Assembly (NCBI GenBank): GCA_005777205.1 | Contig: SXNB01000258.1 | Location: forward strand, 1 to 16,562 | Length of the DNA stretch: 16,562 nucleotides | From: Burkholderiales bacterium | GTDB lineage: Bacteria; Pseudomonadota; Gammaproteobacteria; Burkholderiales; SG8-39 | Direction of reading: 5' to 3' | Part shown: piece after piece, positions 7,640 to 14,009 of the stretch | Layout of the letters: every line of letters begins with the position of its first letter | Position numbering within the stretch: position 1 is the first letter of the stretch | Translations under genes and position numbers: made by a program | Notes under the pieces: model-generated | Told to the model about the DNA's origin: nothing | The model's input: the letters and a program-made list of their open reading frames with translations, nothing else | Databases searched by the model: none

Positions 7640-8453
7640 CCCCCGCCAGCGTGATCCGGTGCATCACGCGCCGGTGGCCGTGGTAGTCGTTCACCGGGTT
7701 GTGCTGTGCGCCGCGGTTGTCCCAGAACGCGATCGAGCCCACCTGCCAAGAGAAGCGGCAGGTGAACTCCGGGCTGATCTGGTGCTGGTACAGGAACTCC
7801 AGGATCGGCCGGCTCTCGTCCTCGGTCATGCCGGCAAAGCGGACCGTATGGCCGCGGTTGACGTACAGCCCCTTGCGCCCGGTCTCCGGGTGCGAGCGCA
7901 CCACAGGATGCTCGGCGGATAACACCTTGCGCACTTCGTCGGTGCCTCCCGCCTTGATGAGGTCCTCGCGTGTCTTGGAGGCATCGGCCTTGGCCGAGCT
8001 GTTCACGCCCTTCAATCCATCCAGCATGCGCTTCATGCCCGCCGACAGCGCTTCATAGGCCGCCGTCATGCTCGCGAACAGCGTGTCGCCGCCGAAGGGC
8101 GGGATCTCGAGCGCAAGCAGCATCGAGCCCATCGGCGGGCGCTCCAAGTAGGCGGTGTCGGTGTGCCAGATAGCGCCGAAGGCGGTACGCTCGTGCTCGA
8201 GCTTCTTTACCTCGATGATTTTCGGAAAGCCCGCCAGGCCCTTCACTAGCGGGTACTCCACCGGCTCGCCGAAGGCCTGGGCGAAGGCCATGTACTGCAC
8301 CGGCGTGAGCGGCTGGTCGCGGAGGAAGATCACCTGGTGCTCGAGGAACAGGGCGCGAATCCCGGCGGCCGCGTCCTTCGACAGCGGCTGCGACAGGTCC
8401 ACCCCCGTAAGTTCGGCGCCCAGGGCGCCGGAAATCTTCCTTGCCTGGATCAT
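7626..8453 (-). CDS. TauD/TfdA-family Fe(II)/2-oxoglutarate-dependent dioxygenase
   Basis: The 275-residue product has the full TauD-type active site: WHTD at 96-99 gives iron ligands His97 and Asp99, and QHNPVNDY at 250-257 gives the distal ligand His251. Arg262 and Arg266 in RRVMHR stand at the same offsets from the distal histidine as the 2-oxoglutarate-binding arginines of E. coli TauD. TauD-family enzymes hydroxylate taurine, alkyl sulfates, chlorophenoxy acids or other carboxylic and sulfonic acids; the substrate here cannot be assigned, and taurine is not implied. The ATG at 8453 has a strong AAGGAGG Shine-Dalgarno sequence nine bases upstream (8463-8469). The gene follows the amidohydrolase by 48 bp and overlaps the permease start by 14 bp, so it probably belongs to the same transcript. 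The protein is cytoplasmic. Confidence 0.93.
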   Translation of the reverse strand: MIQARKISGALGAELTGVDLSQPLSKDAAAGIRALFLEHQVIFLRDQPLTPVQYMAFAQAFGEPVEYPLVKGLAGFPKIIEVKKLEHERTAFGAIWHTDTAYLERPPMGSMLLALEIPPFGGDTLFASMTAAYEALSAGMKRMLDGLKGVNSSAKADASKTREDLIKAGGTDEVRKVLSAEHPVVRSHPETGRKGLYVNRGHTVRFAGMTEDESRPILEFLYQHQISPEFTCRFSWQVGSIAFWDNRGAQHNPVNDYHGHRRVMHRITLAGDVPA

Positions 8454-8501
8454 GGCTGCTCGCCTCCTTACACTTCTCGAATGCTGCTCAACGCGGCCAT
8501 C

Positions 8502-10148
8502 TTACCGGGAGAAATCCGTCAACACCCGCCCCGGGCCACGATCCCGGAGGGCAAGATAGTTTTTTCCGTCATGCACCTGCACGCCATTCACCCAGACCCC
8601 GTGCACGCCGGCCGGATCACGCAGCATCCGGGTGCCGCCGCCGGGCAGGTCCGGCGCCCGGCGCAGGGTCGAAACACCCACCGTTGCCGAGTCGAACAGG
8701 AGCAGGTCGGCTGCGGCGCCCGCGGCGATCCGGCCGCGCCCGGGAATGCGGTACTTGGCGGCGGGGTCGCTGGTTAACCGCCGCACGCCCTCCTCCAGCG
8801 TGAACGCCCCGGTCTCGCGCACCCAGTGCTGCAGGAAGTGCAAGCCAAAACCGGCATCGCAGAAGTAGATGAGATGTGCGCCGGCGTCCGACAGCGCCAC
8901 CACGCCCTGGTCGTGCTTCAGGAGCGGCGCAACACCGGCGTCGTTGTTCTGGAATAGCTTGCCGATCAACTGCTGGTCCAGAGGCAGGTCGAAGAAATAG
9001 TCCAGCGGGTCCCTGCCGTCCTGCTGTGCCAGTACCGCGATGCTCTTGCCATCGCGTTCGATTTTGTTCCAGTCGCCATAGAACAGGATCCCCTGCTTCG
9101 GATTCGCCAGGTTGTCGCGGAAGCGGGCGCGGAACGCGGGATCGCGATAAATCGCGCTGCGGTCCTCCGGCTTCGCCGCCTTGATGCGGTCAAAGGCGTC
9201 GTGCGAATACAGCAGGTAGGGTTCGGCCAGCGTGAAGTCGAACGACAGCGGCTGGCAGCTGGTATGGATATAGACCTCGTTGCCGCGCGAGCGCGCCGCG
9301 GCGCAGCGCTCGTAGTACGTCATCGCTTTCTGCGGATCGGCGTCGTTGAACATGGTGAGCACCGTCACCATGAACGCCGGGCGGCCGGTTTCAGCGGCCA
9401 CCTTCTCCATGTACTCGGTGGTGCCCCTGGGGCCGGTGGCCATGACGAAGATGCCGCGCCCGGCCTCCTTCAATGGCGCGAGCATCGCGAACAGTTCCGC
9501 GTCTTTCGCGATGGTCGAAGGCATGGGCCGCCCGGCCCAACCGGCGTGGTTGGGCGAGAAGGACGACGCAAAGCCGATCGCACCAGCCTGCATCGCCTCG
9601 CGCACCTGCGACTGCATCGCCGCCATTTCCGCCGGTGTCGGCTCGGCACGCGTGGAGGCCTCCTCGCCCATCACCGCGCTGCGGATGGTGGAATGCTGCG
9701 CCAGCACCGCCACATTGGCACAGGGGCCGATGCGGCGCAGCTGCTCCAGGTACCCGGCGAAGGACTCGGCCTCCCAGTTGACGCCGTTCTCCAGCGCGGC
9801 GAGGTCCATGCCCTCCACCACCGACAGATTGCGCAGCACCGTCTGGCGCTGCGGCACCGGGCACGGCGCGATACCGAAGCCGCAATTGCCCAGCACCGCG
9901 GTGGTGACGCCCAGCGCGGGGGATGGCGACAGCCTGCGGTCCCAGGTCACCTGGGCGTCGTAGTGCGTGTGCACGTCCACGATGCCGGGCATGAGTGCCA
10001 AGCCTGCTGCGTCCACGGTTTGCCTGGCCGGATCGCCGACCTTGCCGACCTGGGTGATGCATCCGTCCTTCACCGCGACGTCGCCGGTGAAACGCGGCGC
10101 GCCGGTGCCGTCGAGAATGGTGGCGCCCTGGATCAGGAGATCGAGCAT
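8502..10148 (-). CDS. Amidohydrolase family protein, N-acyl-D-amino-acid deacylase-like (amidohydrolase_3)
   Basis: The 548-residue product has the composite beta-sandwich and TIM-barrel layout of D-aminoacylase-like amidohydrolases. It shows the opening DLLIQGATILDGTG, PGIVDVHTHYDAQVTWD with His60 and His62, GNCGFG with Cys89 (metal-ligand position in D-aminoacylases), SDAGAH with the likely catalytic Asp421, and the terminal GRIAAGAAADLLLFD. The two histidines that bind zinc between these motifs in known D-aminoacylases (usually in ATHxR and SHHK) seem to be missing: the matching places read VMATGPRG (235-242) and FMVTVLT (259-265). The metal set and reaction may therefore differ from true deacylases. 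The ATG at 10148 has TAAGG upstream at suitable distance. It leads the row amidohydrolase, dioxygenase, permease, AttH-like. No signal peptide, so cytoplasmic. Deacylase activity is a family label, not shown. Confidence 0.88.
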   Translation of the reverse strand: MLDLLIQGATILDGTGAPRFTGDVAVKDGCITQVGKVGDPARQTVDAAGLALMPGIVDVHTHYDAQVTWDRRLSPSPALGVTTAVLGNCGFGIAPCPVPQRQTVLRNLSVVEGMDLAALENGVNWEAESFAGYLEQLRRIGPCANVAVLAQHSTIRSAVMGEEASTRAEPTPAEMAAMQSQVREAMQAGAIGFASSFSPNHAGWAGRPMPSTIAKDAELFAMLAPLKEAGRGIFVMATGPRGTTEYMEKVAAETGRPAFMVTVLTMFNDADPQKAMTYYERCAAARSRGNEVYIHTSCQPLSFDFTLAEPYLLYSHDAFDRIKAAKPEDRSAIYRDPAFRARFRDNLANPKQGILFYGDWNKIERDGKSIAVLAQQDGRDPLDYFFDLPLDQQLIGKLFQNNDAGVAPLLKHDQGVVALSDAGAHLIYFCDAGFGLHFLQHWVRETGAFTLEEGVRRLTSDPAAKYRIPGRGRIAAGAAADLLLFDSATVGVSTLRRAPDLPGGGTRMLRDPAGVHGVWVNGVQVHDGKNYLALRDRGPGRVLTDFSR

Positions 10149-10170
10149 GGTCGGACCTTAGCGGGAGGGG

Positions 10171-10189
10171 CGGGTCCCCACAAGACCCG
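10171..10189. terminator. Small hairpin after the toxin gene, possible weak terminator
   Basis: CGGGTC (10171-10176) and GACCCG (10184-10189) form a perfect six-base-pair stem with a seven-base loop, in the gap between the toxin stop and the amidohydrolase start. There is no T-run on either strand, so strong intrinsic termination is unlikely. Confidence 0.25.
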
Positions 10190-10202
10190 GTTCGCGCGCC
10201 GG

Positions 10203-10499
10203 TCAGCGCTCCGGGTATCCCGCCTCGCGCTGATGGCGGATGGCAGCGATGCGAACCAGTCCCTCCAGCGGGGAATACTCGTAGAGCGCGATGTAGCCCC
10301 TGCCGCCGTGCGAGACCACCAGCTCCCTCATCCCGGGACTGCCCTCTACCAGTCGCCCGATCTCGGGATGACGGGCGAGGATGTCCACCGCGTCCTGGAT
10401 CGTCTCGACATGCGCCAGCGCGCTCGCCGGGTCGCGCTCACGATTGAACTCGAGGATGCGCCGCAGGTCGGCCTGGGCGCCCTCATCGTAGTGGATCAC
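10203..10499 (-). CDS. RelE/ParE-family toxin
   Basis: The 98-residue product has the compact RelE/ParE fold wording: an N-terminal strand and two helices (ADLRRILEFNRERDPASA, 10-27), HPEIGRLVE (44-52), and the strand block MRELVV..RGYIALYEY, closing with RIAAIRHQREAGYP (83-96), which is the usual ParE-like C-terminus. ParE toxins poison gyrase, while RelE toxins cut mRNA on the ribosome; the lack of an obvious RelE catalytic set and the RHQRE end favour ParE-like, but this is not decided. The start is the GTG at 10499-10497, which shares bases with the antitoxin stop (GTGA, 10499-10496). This overlap makes toxin translation depend on the antitoxin. No other start fits the frame. Confidence 0.9.
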   Translation of the reverse strand: MIHYDEGAQADLRRILEFNRERDPASALAHVETIQDAVDILARHPEIGRLVEGSPGMRELVVSHGGRGYIALYEYSPLEGLVRIAAIRHQREAGYPER

Positions 10500-10774
10500 G
10501 CAATCTTGCGCGGCTTGGGCGGCGGCGGATTTGCGCCTGCGGCCAGTTCATGCAAATAAGCGCGCACTTCCTCCGCGGGAATGCCCATGCCGGTCTGCTT
10601 CATCCTCGCCAGCCGCTTGCGCGCCTCGGCGTGGAATGCCGCCCGCGCCTCCTCGGCCTCGACCTTTTCGCGGATGGCCTTGAGCATGTAGGCGTGCGCC
10701 GTCGTGTCCTGCGCCTCGGCCAGGCGCTCGACCTTCTTCTTCACCTCCGGCGGAATTCTCAGGGAAACGGCCAT
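10496..10774 (-). CDS. Ribbon-helix-helix (CopG-like) antitoxin
   Basis: The 92-residue product begins with MAVSLRIPPEVKKKVERLAE, the strand-helix opening of a ribbon-helix-helix DNA-binding domain, followed by TTAHAYMLKAIREKVE for the second helix (residues about 24-39). The charged C-terminal half would wrap the toxin. Antitoxins of this class repress their own promoter as dimers, and a good palindrome lies just upstream at 10780-10798. The ATG at 10774 is preferred because the RHH domain begins there. A GTG six codons upstream (10792) is possible, but it would place the coding start inside the palindrome. The stop overlaps the toxin GTG by four bases. The pair is transcribed away from the strong terminator at 10823-10849. 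Confidence 0.87.
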   Translation of the reverse strand: MAVSLRIPPEVKKKVERLAEAQDTTAHAYMLKAIREKVEAEEARAAFHAEARKRLARMKQTGMGIPAEEVRAYLHELAAGANPPPPKPRKIA

Positions 10775-10779
10775 CGCGT

Positions 10780-10798
10780 TCTTTTGTATCACAAAAGA
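10780..10798. promoter_or_regulatory. Palindromic operator candidate for the toxin-antitoxin pair
   Basis: TCTTTTGT and ACAAAAGA form a perfect eight-base inverted repeat with a three-base centre (ATC), ending five bases before the antitoxin ATG. A perfect A/T-rich palindrome stands out in this GC-rich DNA. RHH antitoxins typically bind such sites to autoregulate. Binding here is inferred from position and symmetry. Confidence 0.6.
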
Positions 10799-10800
10799 GA

Positions 10801-10812
10801 TACACGAGTGTA
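10801..10812. promoter_or_regulatory. Second short inverted repeat, overlapping a -10-like hexamer
   Basis: TACAC and GTGTA flank a two-base centre. Read on the minus strand, the outer arm is part of TACACT, a plausible -10 for the antitoxin operon. No good -35 is seen at normal spacing, since that place falls in the terminator stem. It could be a second half of the operator region. Confidence 0.3.
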
Positions 10813-10822
10813 GCGGAAAAAT

Positions 10823-10849
10823 AAAAAGCCCGGCAGCGCCGGGCTTTTT
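10823..10849 (-). terminator. Strong intrinsic terminator after the Lys/Ala-rich gene
   Basis: The stem GCCCGGC / GCCGGGC closes on an AGC loop and is extended by AAAAA / TTTTT to 12 perfect base pairs. On the minus strand it is followed by a T-rich tract (TTTTTATTTTT), 21 bp past the stop of the Lys/Ala-rich gene. It also insulates the toxin-antitoxin operon from that gene. The symmetry would allow some activity in the other direction. Confidence 0.9.
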
Positions 10850-10870
10850 CCGTACTTCGTTGCGAAAGGC

Positions 10871-11260
10871 TTACTTCTTGGCTTCGGCCTTGGGCGCCGG
10901 GGCAGCAGCCTTCTTGTCTTCGGCCTTGGGCGCCGGGGCAGCAGCCTTCTTGTCTTCGGCCTTGGGCGCCGGGGCAGCAGCCTTCTTGGCTGCCTTGGCT
11001 TCGGCTTTCGCCTTCTTCTCGGCGGCGGCTTTATCCTGCTTCGCCTTTTTGTCGGCGGCAGCTTTCGCCTGCGTTTCCTTCTTCTCCGCGGCCTTCTTCT
11101 CCGCGGCGGCCTTCTTGTCCGCGCCTTTGCCGTCGGCTGCCTTGGCAGGCATCGCCGGAGCGGCCGGAGTGGCTTTCGCGGGCTCGGCGGCTTTCGGGGC
11201 TTGGGCGAGCGCGGCGCCGCTGAAGGCCAGGGCGACTGCGAGGGCAATGATGTTTTTCAT
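10871..11260 (-). CDS. Exported Lys/Ala-rich low-complexity protein with 12-residue repeats
   Basis: The 129-residue product has a clear Sec signal peptide, MKNIIALAVALAFSGAALA, with likely cleavage at ALA|Q (19/20). The mature part is almost only Lys, Ala, Pro, Glu and Asp: a Pro/Ala section (21-43), a Lys/Ala/Glu section that could form a charged helix (46-94), and three copies of KKAAAPAPKAED (92-103, 104-115, 116-127, the last ending in EA). It is therefore predicted to be periplasmic or outer-surface and very basic. Its function is unknown. The composition recalls histone H1-like tails, but the signal peptide argues against a nucleoid role. It is a single-gene unit: a strong terminator follows, and glnS diverges upstream. 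AAGGGAA lies 13 bases before the ATG, a longer spacing than usual. Confidence 0.8.
   Translation of the reverse strand: MKNIIALAVALAFSGAALAQAPKAAEPAKATPAAPAMPAKAADGKGADKKAAAEKKAAEKKETQAKAAADKKAKQDKAAAEKKAKAEAKAAKKAAAPAPKAEDKKAAAPAPKAEDKKAAAPAPKAEAKK
10874..10987. repeat. Tandem 36-bp repeat, three copies, inside the Lys/Ala-rich gene
   Basis: Three head-to-tail 36-bp units begin at 10874, 10910 and 10946, each coding for 12 residues. The first and second copies differ by a single base in the stretch I compared (G against T at the seventh or eighth position), so the expansion looks recent. Unit length is a multiple of three, so copy-number change would keep the reading frame. Confidence 0.92.
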
Positions 11261-11369
11261 GATGTGTTTGGTTCCCTTAGGTTATGTAGGTTAATGCATG
11301 TATTTAAACGCATGAGCCAGGATTTGGATGACACAAGGTAGAATCCCCCATTAAATCAATCGGTTTCCC
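11261..11369. other. Divergent intergenic region between the Lys/Ala-rich gene and glnS
   Basis: This 109-bp stretch is visibly richer in A/T than its surroundings and must hold promoters for both directions. GCATG occurs twice around an A/T tract (about 11296-11314). For the minus gene, TACATA is a weak -10 candidate. I find no tRNA, riboswitch-like fold or terminator here. Confidence 0.5.
11339..11344 (+). promoter_or_regulatory. Candidate -10 element (TAGAAT) for glnS
   Basis: TAGAAT followed by a C-run lies 25 bp before the glnS ATG. No convincing -35 is found at 16-18 bp upstream (GCCAGG is there). If used, the leader would be under 20 bases with no clear Shine-Dalgarno sequence. Confidence 0.35.
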
Positions 11370-13007
11370 ATGTCCAACCCTGCTCCCAAGCCCGCCCCCT
11401 CCCAGTCCAACTTCATCCGGCAGCGGATCGAGGCCGACCTGGCCTCGGGCAAGGTGAAGGCCGTCAAGACCCGCTTTCCCCCGGAACCCAACGGCTACCT
11501 GCACCTGGGGCATGCCAAGTCCATCCTGCTCAATTTCGGCTTGGCGAGGGAGTACGGGGGGTCCTGCAACCTGCGGTTCGACGACACCAATCCGGAGAAG
11601 GAAGAGCAGGAGTACGTTGATTCCATCATTGAGTCGGTGAAGTGGCTGGTACCGGAGTTCGACGGCAAGGCCCTGTTTGCCTCCGACTACTTCGACTTCA
11701 TGTACCGGTGCGCCGAGTACCTGGTGAGCTCGGGTAACGCCTACGTCGACTCGCAGTCGGCTGACGAGATGAAGCGCAGCCGGGGCGACTTTACCTATCC
11801 GGGCACGGATTCGCCCTTTCGCTCGCGCTCGGCTGAAGAGAATTTAATGTTGCTGCGTGAAATGCGCGACGGCAAGCATGCCGACGGGGCGCATGTGCTG
11901 CGGGCGAAAATCAGCATGACCTCGCCCAACATCAATATGCGGGATCCAGCGCTGTATCGGATCAAGCGCACCACGCACCATCGCACCGGTGACAAGTGGT
12001 GCATCTACCCGATGTACACCTATGCGCACCCTATTGAGGATGCGGTTGAGGGGATTACCCATTCTTTGTGTACGTTGGAGTTTGAGGATCAGCGGCCGTT
12101 TTATGACTGGTTGCTTAGAAAGCTGGCAGATGGGGGGCTCTTGCAGCAGCCGTTGCCGCAGCAAATTGAGTTTGCGCGGTTGCAGTTGACGTATGTGTTG
12201 TTATCGAAGCGGTTGCTCATCAAGCTGGTGGAGGACAAAGTTGTGGAGGGCTGGGACGATCCGCGCATGCCCACGCTCTCCGGCGCGCGCCGGCGTGGGC
12301 ATACGCCTGAAGGTTTTCGGAAATTCGCCGAGCGGGTTGGTGTGTCGAAGGAAAACTCCTGGATCAATTACTCGGTGCTTGAGGACTGCATGCGCCAGCA
12401 TCTCGATGAAGTCGCTCCGCGGCGCTTCGCCGTGCTGGATCCACTTAAGCTGGTTATCGAGAACTACCCGGAGGGGCAGGAAGAGATGATGGAGGCGCCG
12501 AACCATCCCAAGAAGCCGGAGATGGGCAAGCGCACGATGCCGTTTTCGCGGGAGTTGTGGATTGAGCGGGAGGACTTCAAGGAAACGCCTGAGCCCAAGT
12601 ACTTCCGGCTCTTTCCCGGCAACAAGGTGCGATTGCGCTTCGGCTATGTTATCGAGTGCATCGGCTACGACAAGGCCACCAACACCGTTCGGGCCAAGTA
12701 CCTGCCGGAGACCCGGTCAGGCACGCCTGGAGCCGATTCGGTGAAGGTGAAGGGCAACATCCATTGGGTGAGCGTCAAGCACGCTCATCAAGCCGAGATC
12801 CGCATCTACGACCGGCTCTTCAAGGGCGAGAAGCCCCAGGGCCAGGATGATCTGAACCCCGGCTCGCTCGGCAGGATTCGCGCGCAACTGGAACCCGGCC
12901 TAGCCGCGCCGGAAGCGGTTGTGGTGCAGTTTGAACGACACGGCTACTTCGCGCCGGATCGAAGCGGCTTCAGCCGCACGGTGACGCTGCGGGACGCCTG
13001 GCAGTAG
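11370..13007 (+). CDS. glnS: Glutaminyl-tRNA synthetase
   Basis: The 545-residue product charges tRNA-Gln with glutamine in the cytoplasm. Class I signatures are present: PPEPNGYLHLGHAKS (37-51) with HLGH at 45-48, the FDDTNPEKEEQEYV segment (70-83), and the KMSKS-type loop LLSKR (277-281). WDDPRMPTLSGARRRG (295-310) is highly typical of GlnRS, and the C-terminal part is the double beta-barrel anticodon domain (from about 350). Length is close to the E. coli enzyme. Absence of the GluRS wording and the presence of the beta-barrel domain exclude GltX. A stretch around 12061-12240, residues about 231-290, is clearly poorer in GC and uses many TTG, GTT and TTA codons; it covers the KMSKS region, where Leu282 stands where Lys is common in VLSKRK. 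The ATG at 11370 gives the expected start; no strong Shine-Dalgarno sequence is seen. Confidence 0.97.
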   Translation: MSNPAPKPAPSQSNFIRQRIEADLASGKVKAVKTRFPPEPNGYLHLGHAKSILLNFGLAREYGGSCNLRFDDTNPEKEEQEYVDSIIESVKWLVPEFDGKALFASDYFDFMYRCAEYLVSSGNAYVDSQSADEMKRSRGDFTYPGTDSPFRSRSAEENLMLLREMRDGKHADGAHVLRAKISMTSPNINMRDPALYRIKRTTHHRTGDKWCIYPMYTYAHPIEDAVEGITHSLCTLEFEDQRPFYDWLLRKLADGGLLQQPLPQQIEFARLQLTYVLLSKRLLIKLVEDKVVEGWDDPRMPTLSGARRRGHTPEGFRKFAERVGVSKENSWINYSVLEDCMRQHLDEVAPRRFAVLDPLKLVIENYPEGQEEMMEAPNHPKKPEMGKRTMPFSRELWIEREDFKETPEPKYFRLFPGNKVRLRFGYVIECIGYDKATNTVRAKYLPETRSGTPGADSVKVKGNIHWVSVKHAHQAEIRIYDRLFKGEKPQGQDDLNPGSLGRIRAQLEPGLAAPEAVVVQFERHGYFAPDRSGFSRTVTLRDAWQ

Positions 13008-13015
13008 GCAGTCAA

Positions 13016-13037
13016 GATGTAACTCTTCGGTTACATC
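13016..13037. terminator. Hairpin between convergent glnS and the Bug gene
   Basis: GATGTAAC (13016-13023) and GTTACATC (13030-13037) pair perfectly over eight bases around a six-base loop, TCTTCG, which contains a UUCG-like turn. It lies in the 39-bp gap between two convergent stops. No T-run follows on either strand, so it may be a weak bidirectional terminator or a 3'-end stabiliser. Confidence 0.5.
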
Positions 13038-13046
13038 GTGCCGCCC

Positions 13047-14009
13047 CTACTCCGCCGTAATCCCACCCTTGGCAATAATCTCCCGCCAGCGCAGCACCTC
13101 GGAGGAGATGTAGCGCGCGAACTCCTCTGGCGAAGAAGCAAGCGCCTCCGCGCCAAAATCCGAAAAACGCTGTTTAACCGTCGCATCAGAAGTCGCCGCC
13201 GCAACCTCCTTCGCCAGCCGGTCCACCATCGCACGCGGCGTCCCCTTAGGCGCGAGGAACCCGAACCAGGCTGCCGACTCGAACCCCTTCACGCCGGCGT
13301 CCTCGGCCGTGGGCACATCCGGCAATGCCGCCAAACGCCGCTTGCTCGCCACCGCTAGCGCTTTGCCCTGCCCGGACTTGATCGGTCCGATGACATTGGG
13401 CAGCAGCTGGAAGCTCGTTGGCACCGTGCCGCTGATGAAGTCCGCCTGCAGCTGGGTGGTGACGCGGTAAGGCACGTGCTGCATCTGCGCCCCGACCAGC
13501 TGCTCGAACAGCGCGCCGGCCAGGTGCTGCGAGGAGCCGTTACCGACCGAGCTGTACGGCGTCTTCGGGTTCTTCTTCACATAGGCGATGAATTCCGCCA
13601 GCGTGTTGAGGTTGAGCTTGGCGCTGACGGCGACGACGTTGGGCAGAGCGGCGTAGAGCGAGATCGGCTCGAAGTCCTTCTCCGGATCGTAGGCCAGCTT
13701 CGGATTCAGGATTTTGTTCACCACCGTGGGCCCCGCAGCGCCCATGACGATGGTGTAGCCGTCGTTGGGCGCCTTGGCTGCCGCCGCGGTGCCCGCGACA
13801 CCGCCGGCCGCGGGCCGGTTGTCCACCACGAAGCGCTGGCCGAGGGGACCCGACATCCTGTCGAGCACGATGCGCGCAATGACGTCGCTCGCGCTGCCGG
13901 TGGAGAACGGCACGATGGCCGTGATGGGCTTGGTCGGATAGTCCTGCGCAAACGCGGAAGCGCCGGCGCACATCAGGGCAGCGATGGTAACGCGAGGGGT
14001 GAGGGTCAT
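13047..14009 (-). CDS. Bug/TctC-family tripartite tricarboxylate-type periplasmic binding protein
   Basis: The 320-residue product has a Sec signal peptide ending in ASAFA|QDYPTKP (cleavage after about residue 21). The mature start YPTKPITAIVPFSTGSASDVIARIV is the usual Bug opening, where the loop after the first strand binds the carboxylate of the ligand. Further family wording includes VVDNRPAAGG (61-70), PYSSVGNGSSQHLAGALFEQL (about 151-171) and VPTAEDAGVKGFE. These proteins bind small carboxylic or aromatic acids in the periplasm. The membrane partners TctA and TctB are not in the window, which is common for the many orphan Bug genes of Burkholderiales. The ATG at 14009 overlaps the stop of the Rieske oxygenase gene by four bases (ATGA), so the two are translated together, and the ligand may be the oxygenase substrate (inference). 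Confidence 0.94.
   Translation of the reverse strand: MTLTPRVTIAALMCAGASAFAQDYPTKPITAIVPFSTGSASDVIARIVLDRMSGPLGQRFVVDNRPAAGGVAGTAAAAKAPNDGYTIVMGAAGPTVVNKILNPKLAYDPEKDFEPISLYAALPNVVAVSAKLNLNTLAEFIAYVKKNPKTPYSSVGNGSSQHLAGALFEQLVGAQMQHVPYRVTTQLQADFISGTVPTSFQLLPNVIGPIKSGQGKALAVASKRRLAALPDVPTAEDAGVKGFESAAWFGFLAPKGTPRAMVDRLAKEVAAATSDATVKQRFSDFGAEALASSPEEFARYISSEVLRWREIIAKGGITAE

Noticed and set aside
9201..10559. A 452-codon plus-strand frame opposite the amidohydrolase and toxin genes
   Set aside because: Shadow frame created by GC-rich codon bias; the translation is His/Arg-rich and matches no family I know.
10874..10987. CRISPR array (36-bp repeats)
   Set aside because: The units are directly adjacent with no spacers and encode an in-frame 12-residue protein repeat.
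10789..11247. An Arg/Pro-rich 152-codon minus-strand frame, histone-like at first sight
   Set aside because: It is the shifted frame of the Lys/Ala-rich exported protein and has no signal peptide or ribosome-binding site of its own.
10704..11294. A Phe/Ala/Ser-rich 196-codon plus-strand frame that looks membrane-like
   Set aside because: It is the reverse reading of Lys/Ala codons (AAG and GCC become CTT and GGC frames). It also crosses the strong terminator and the operator.
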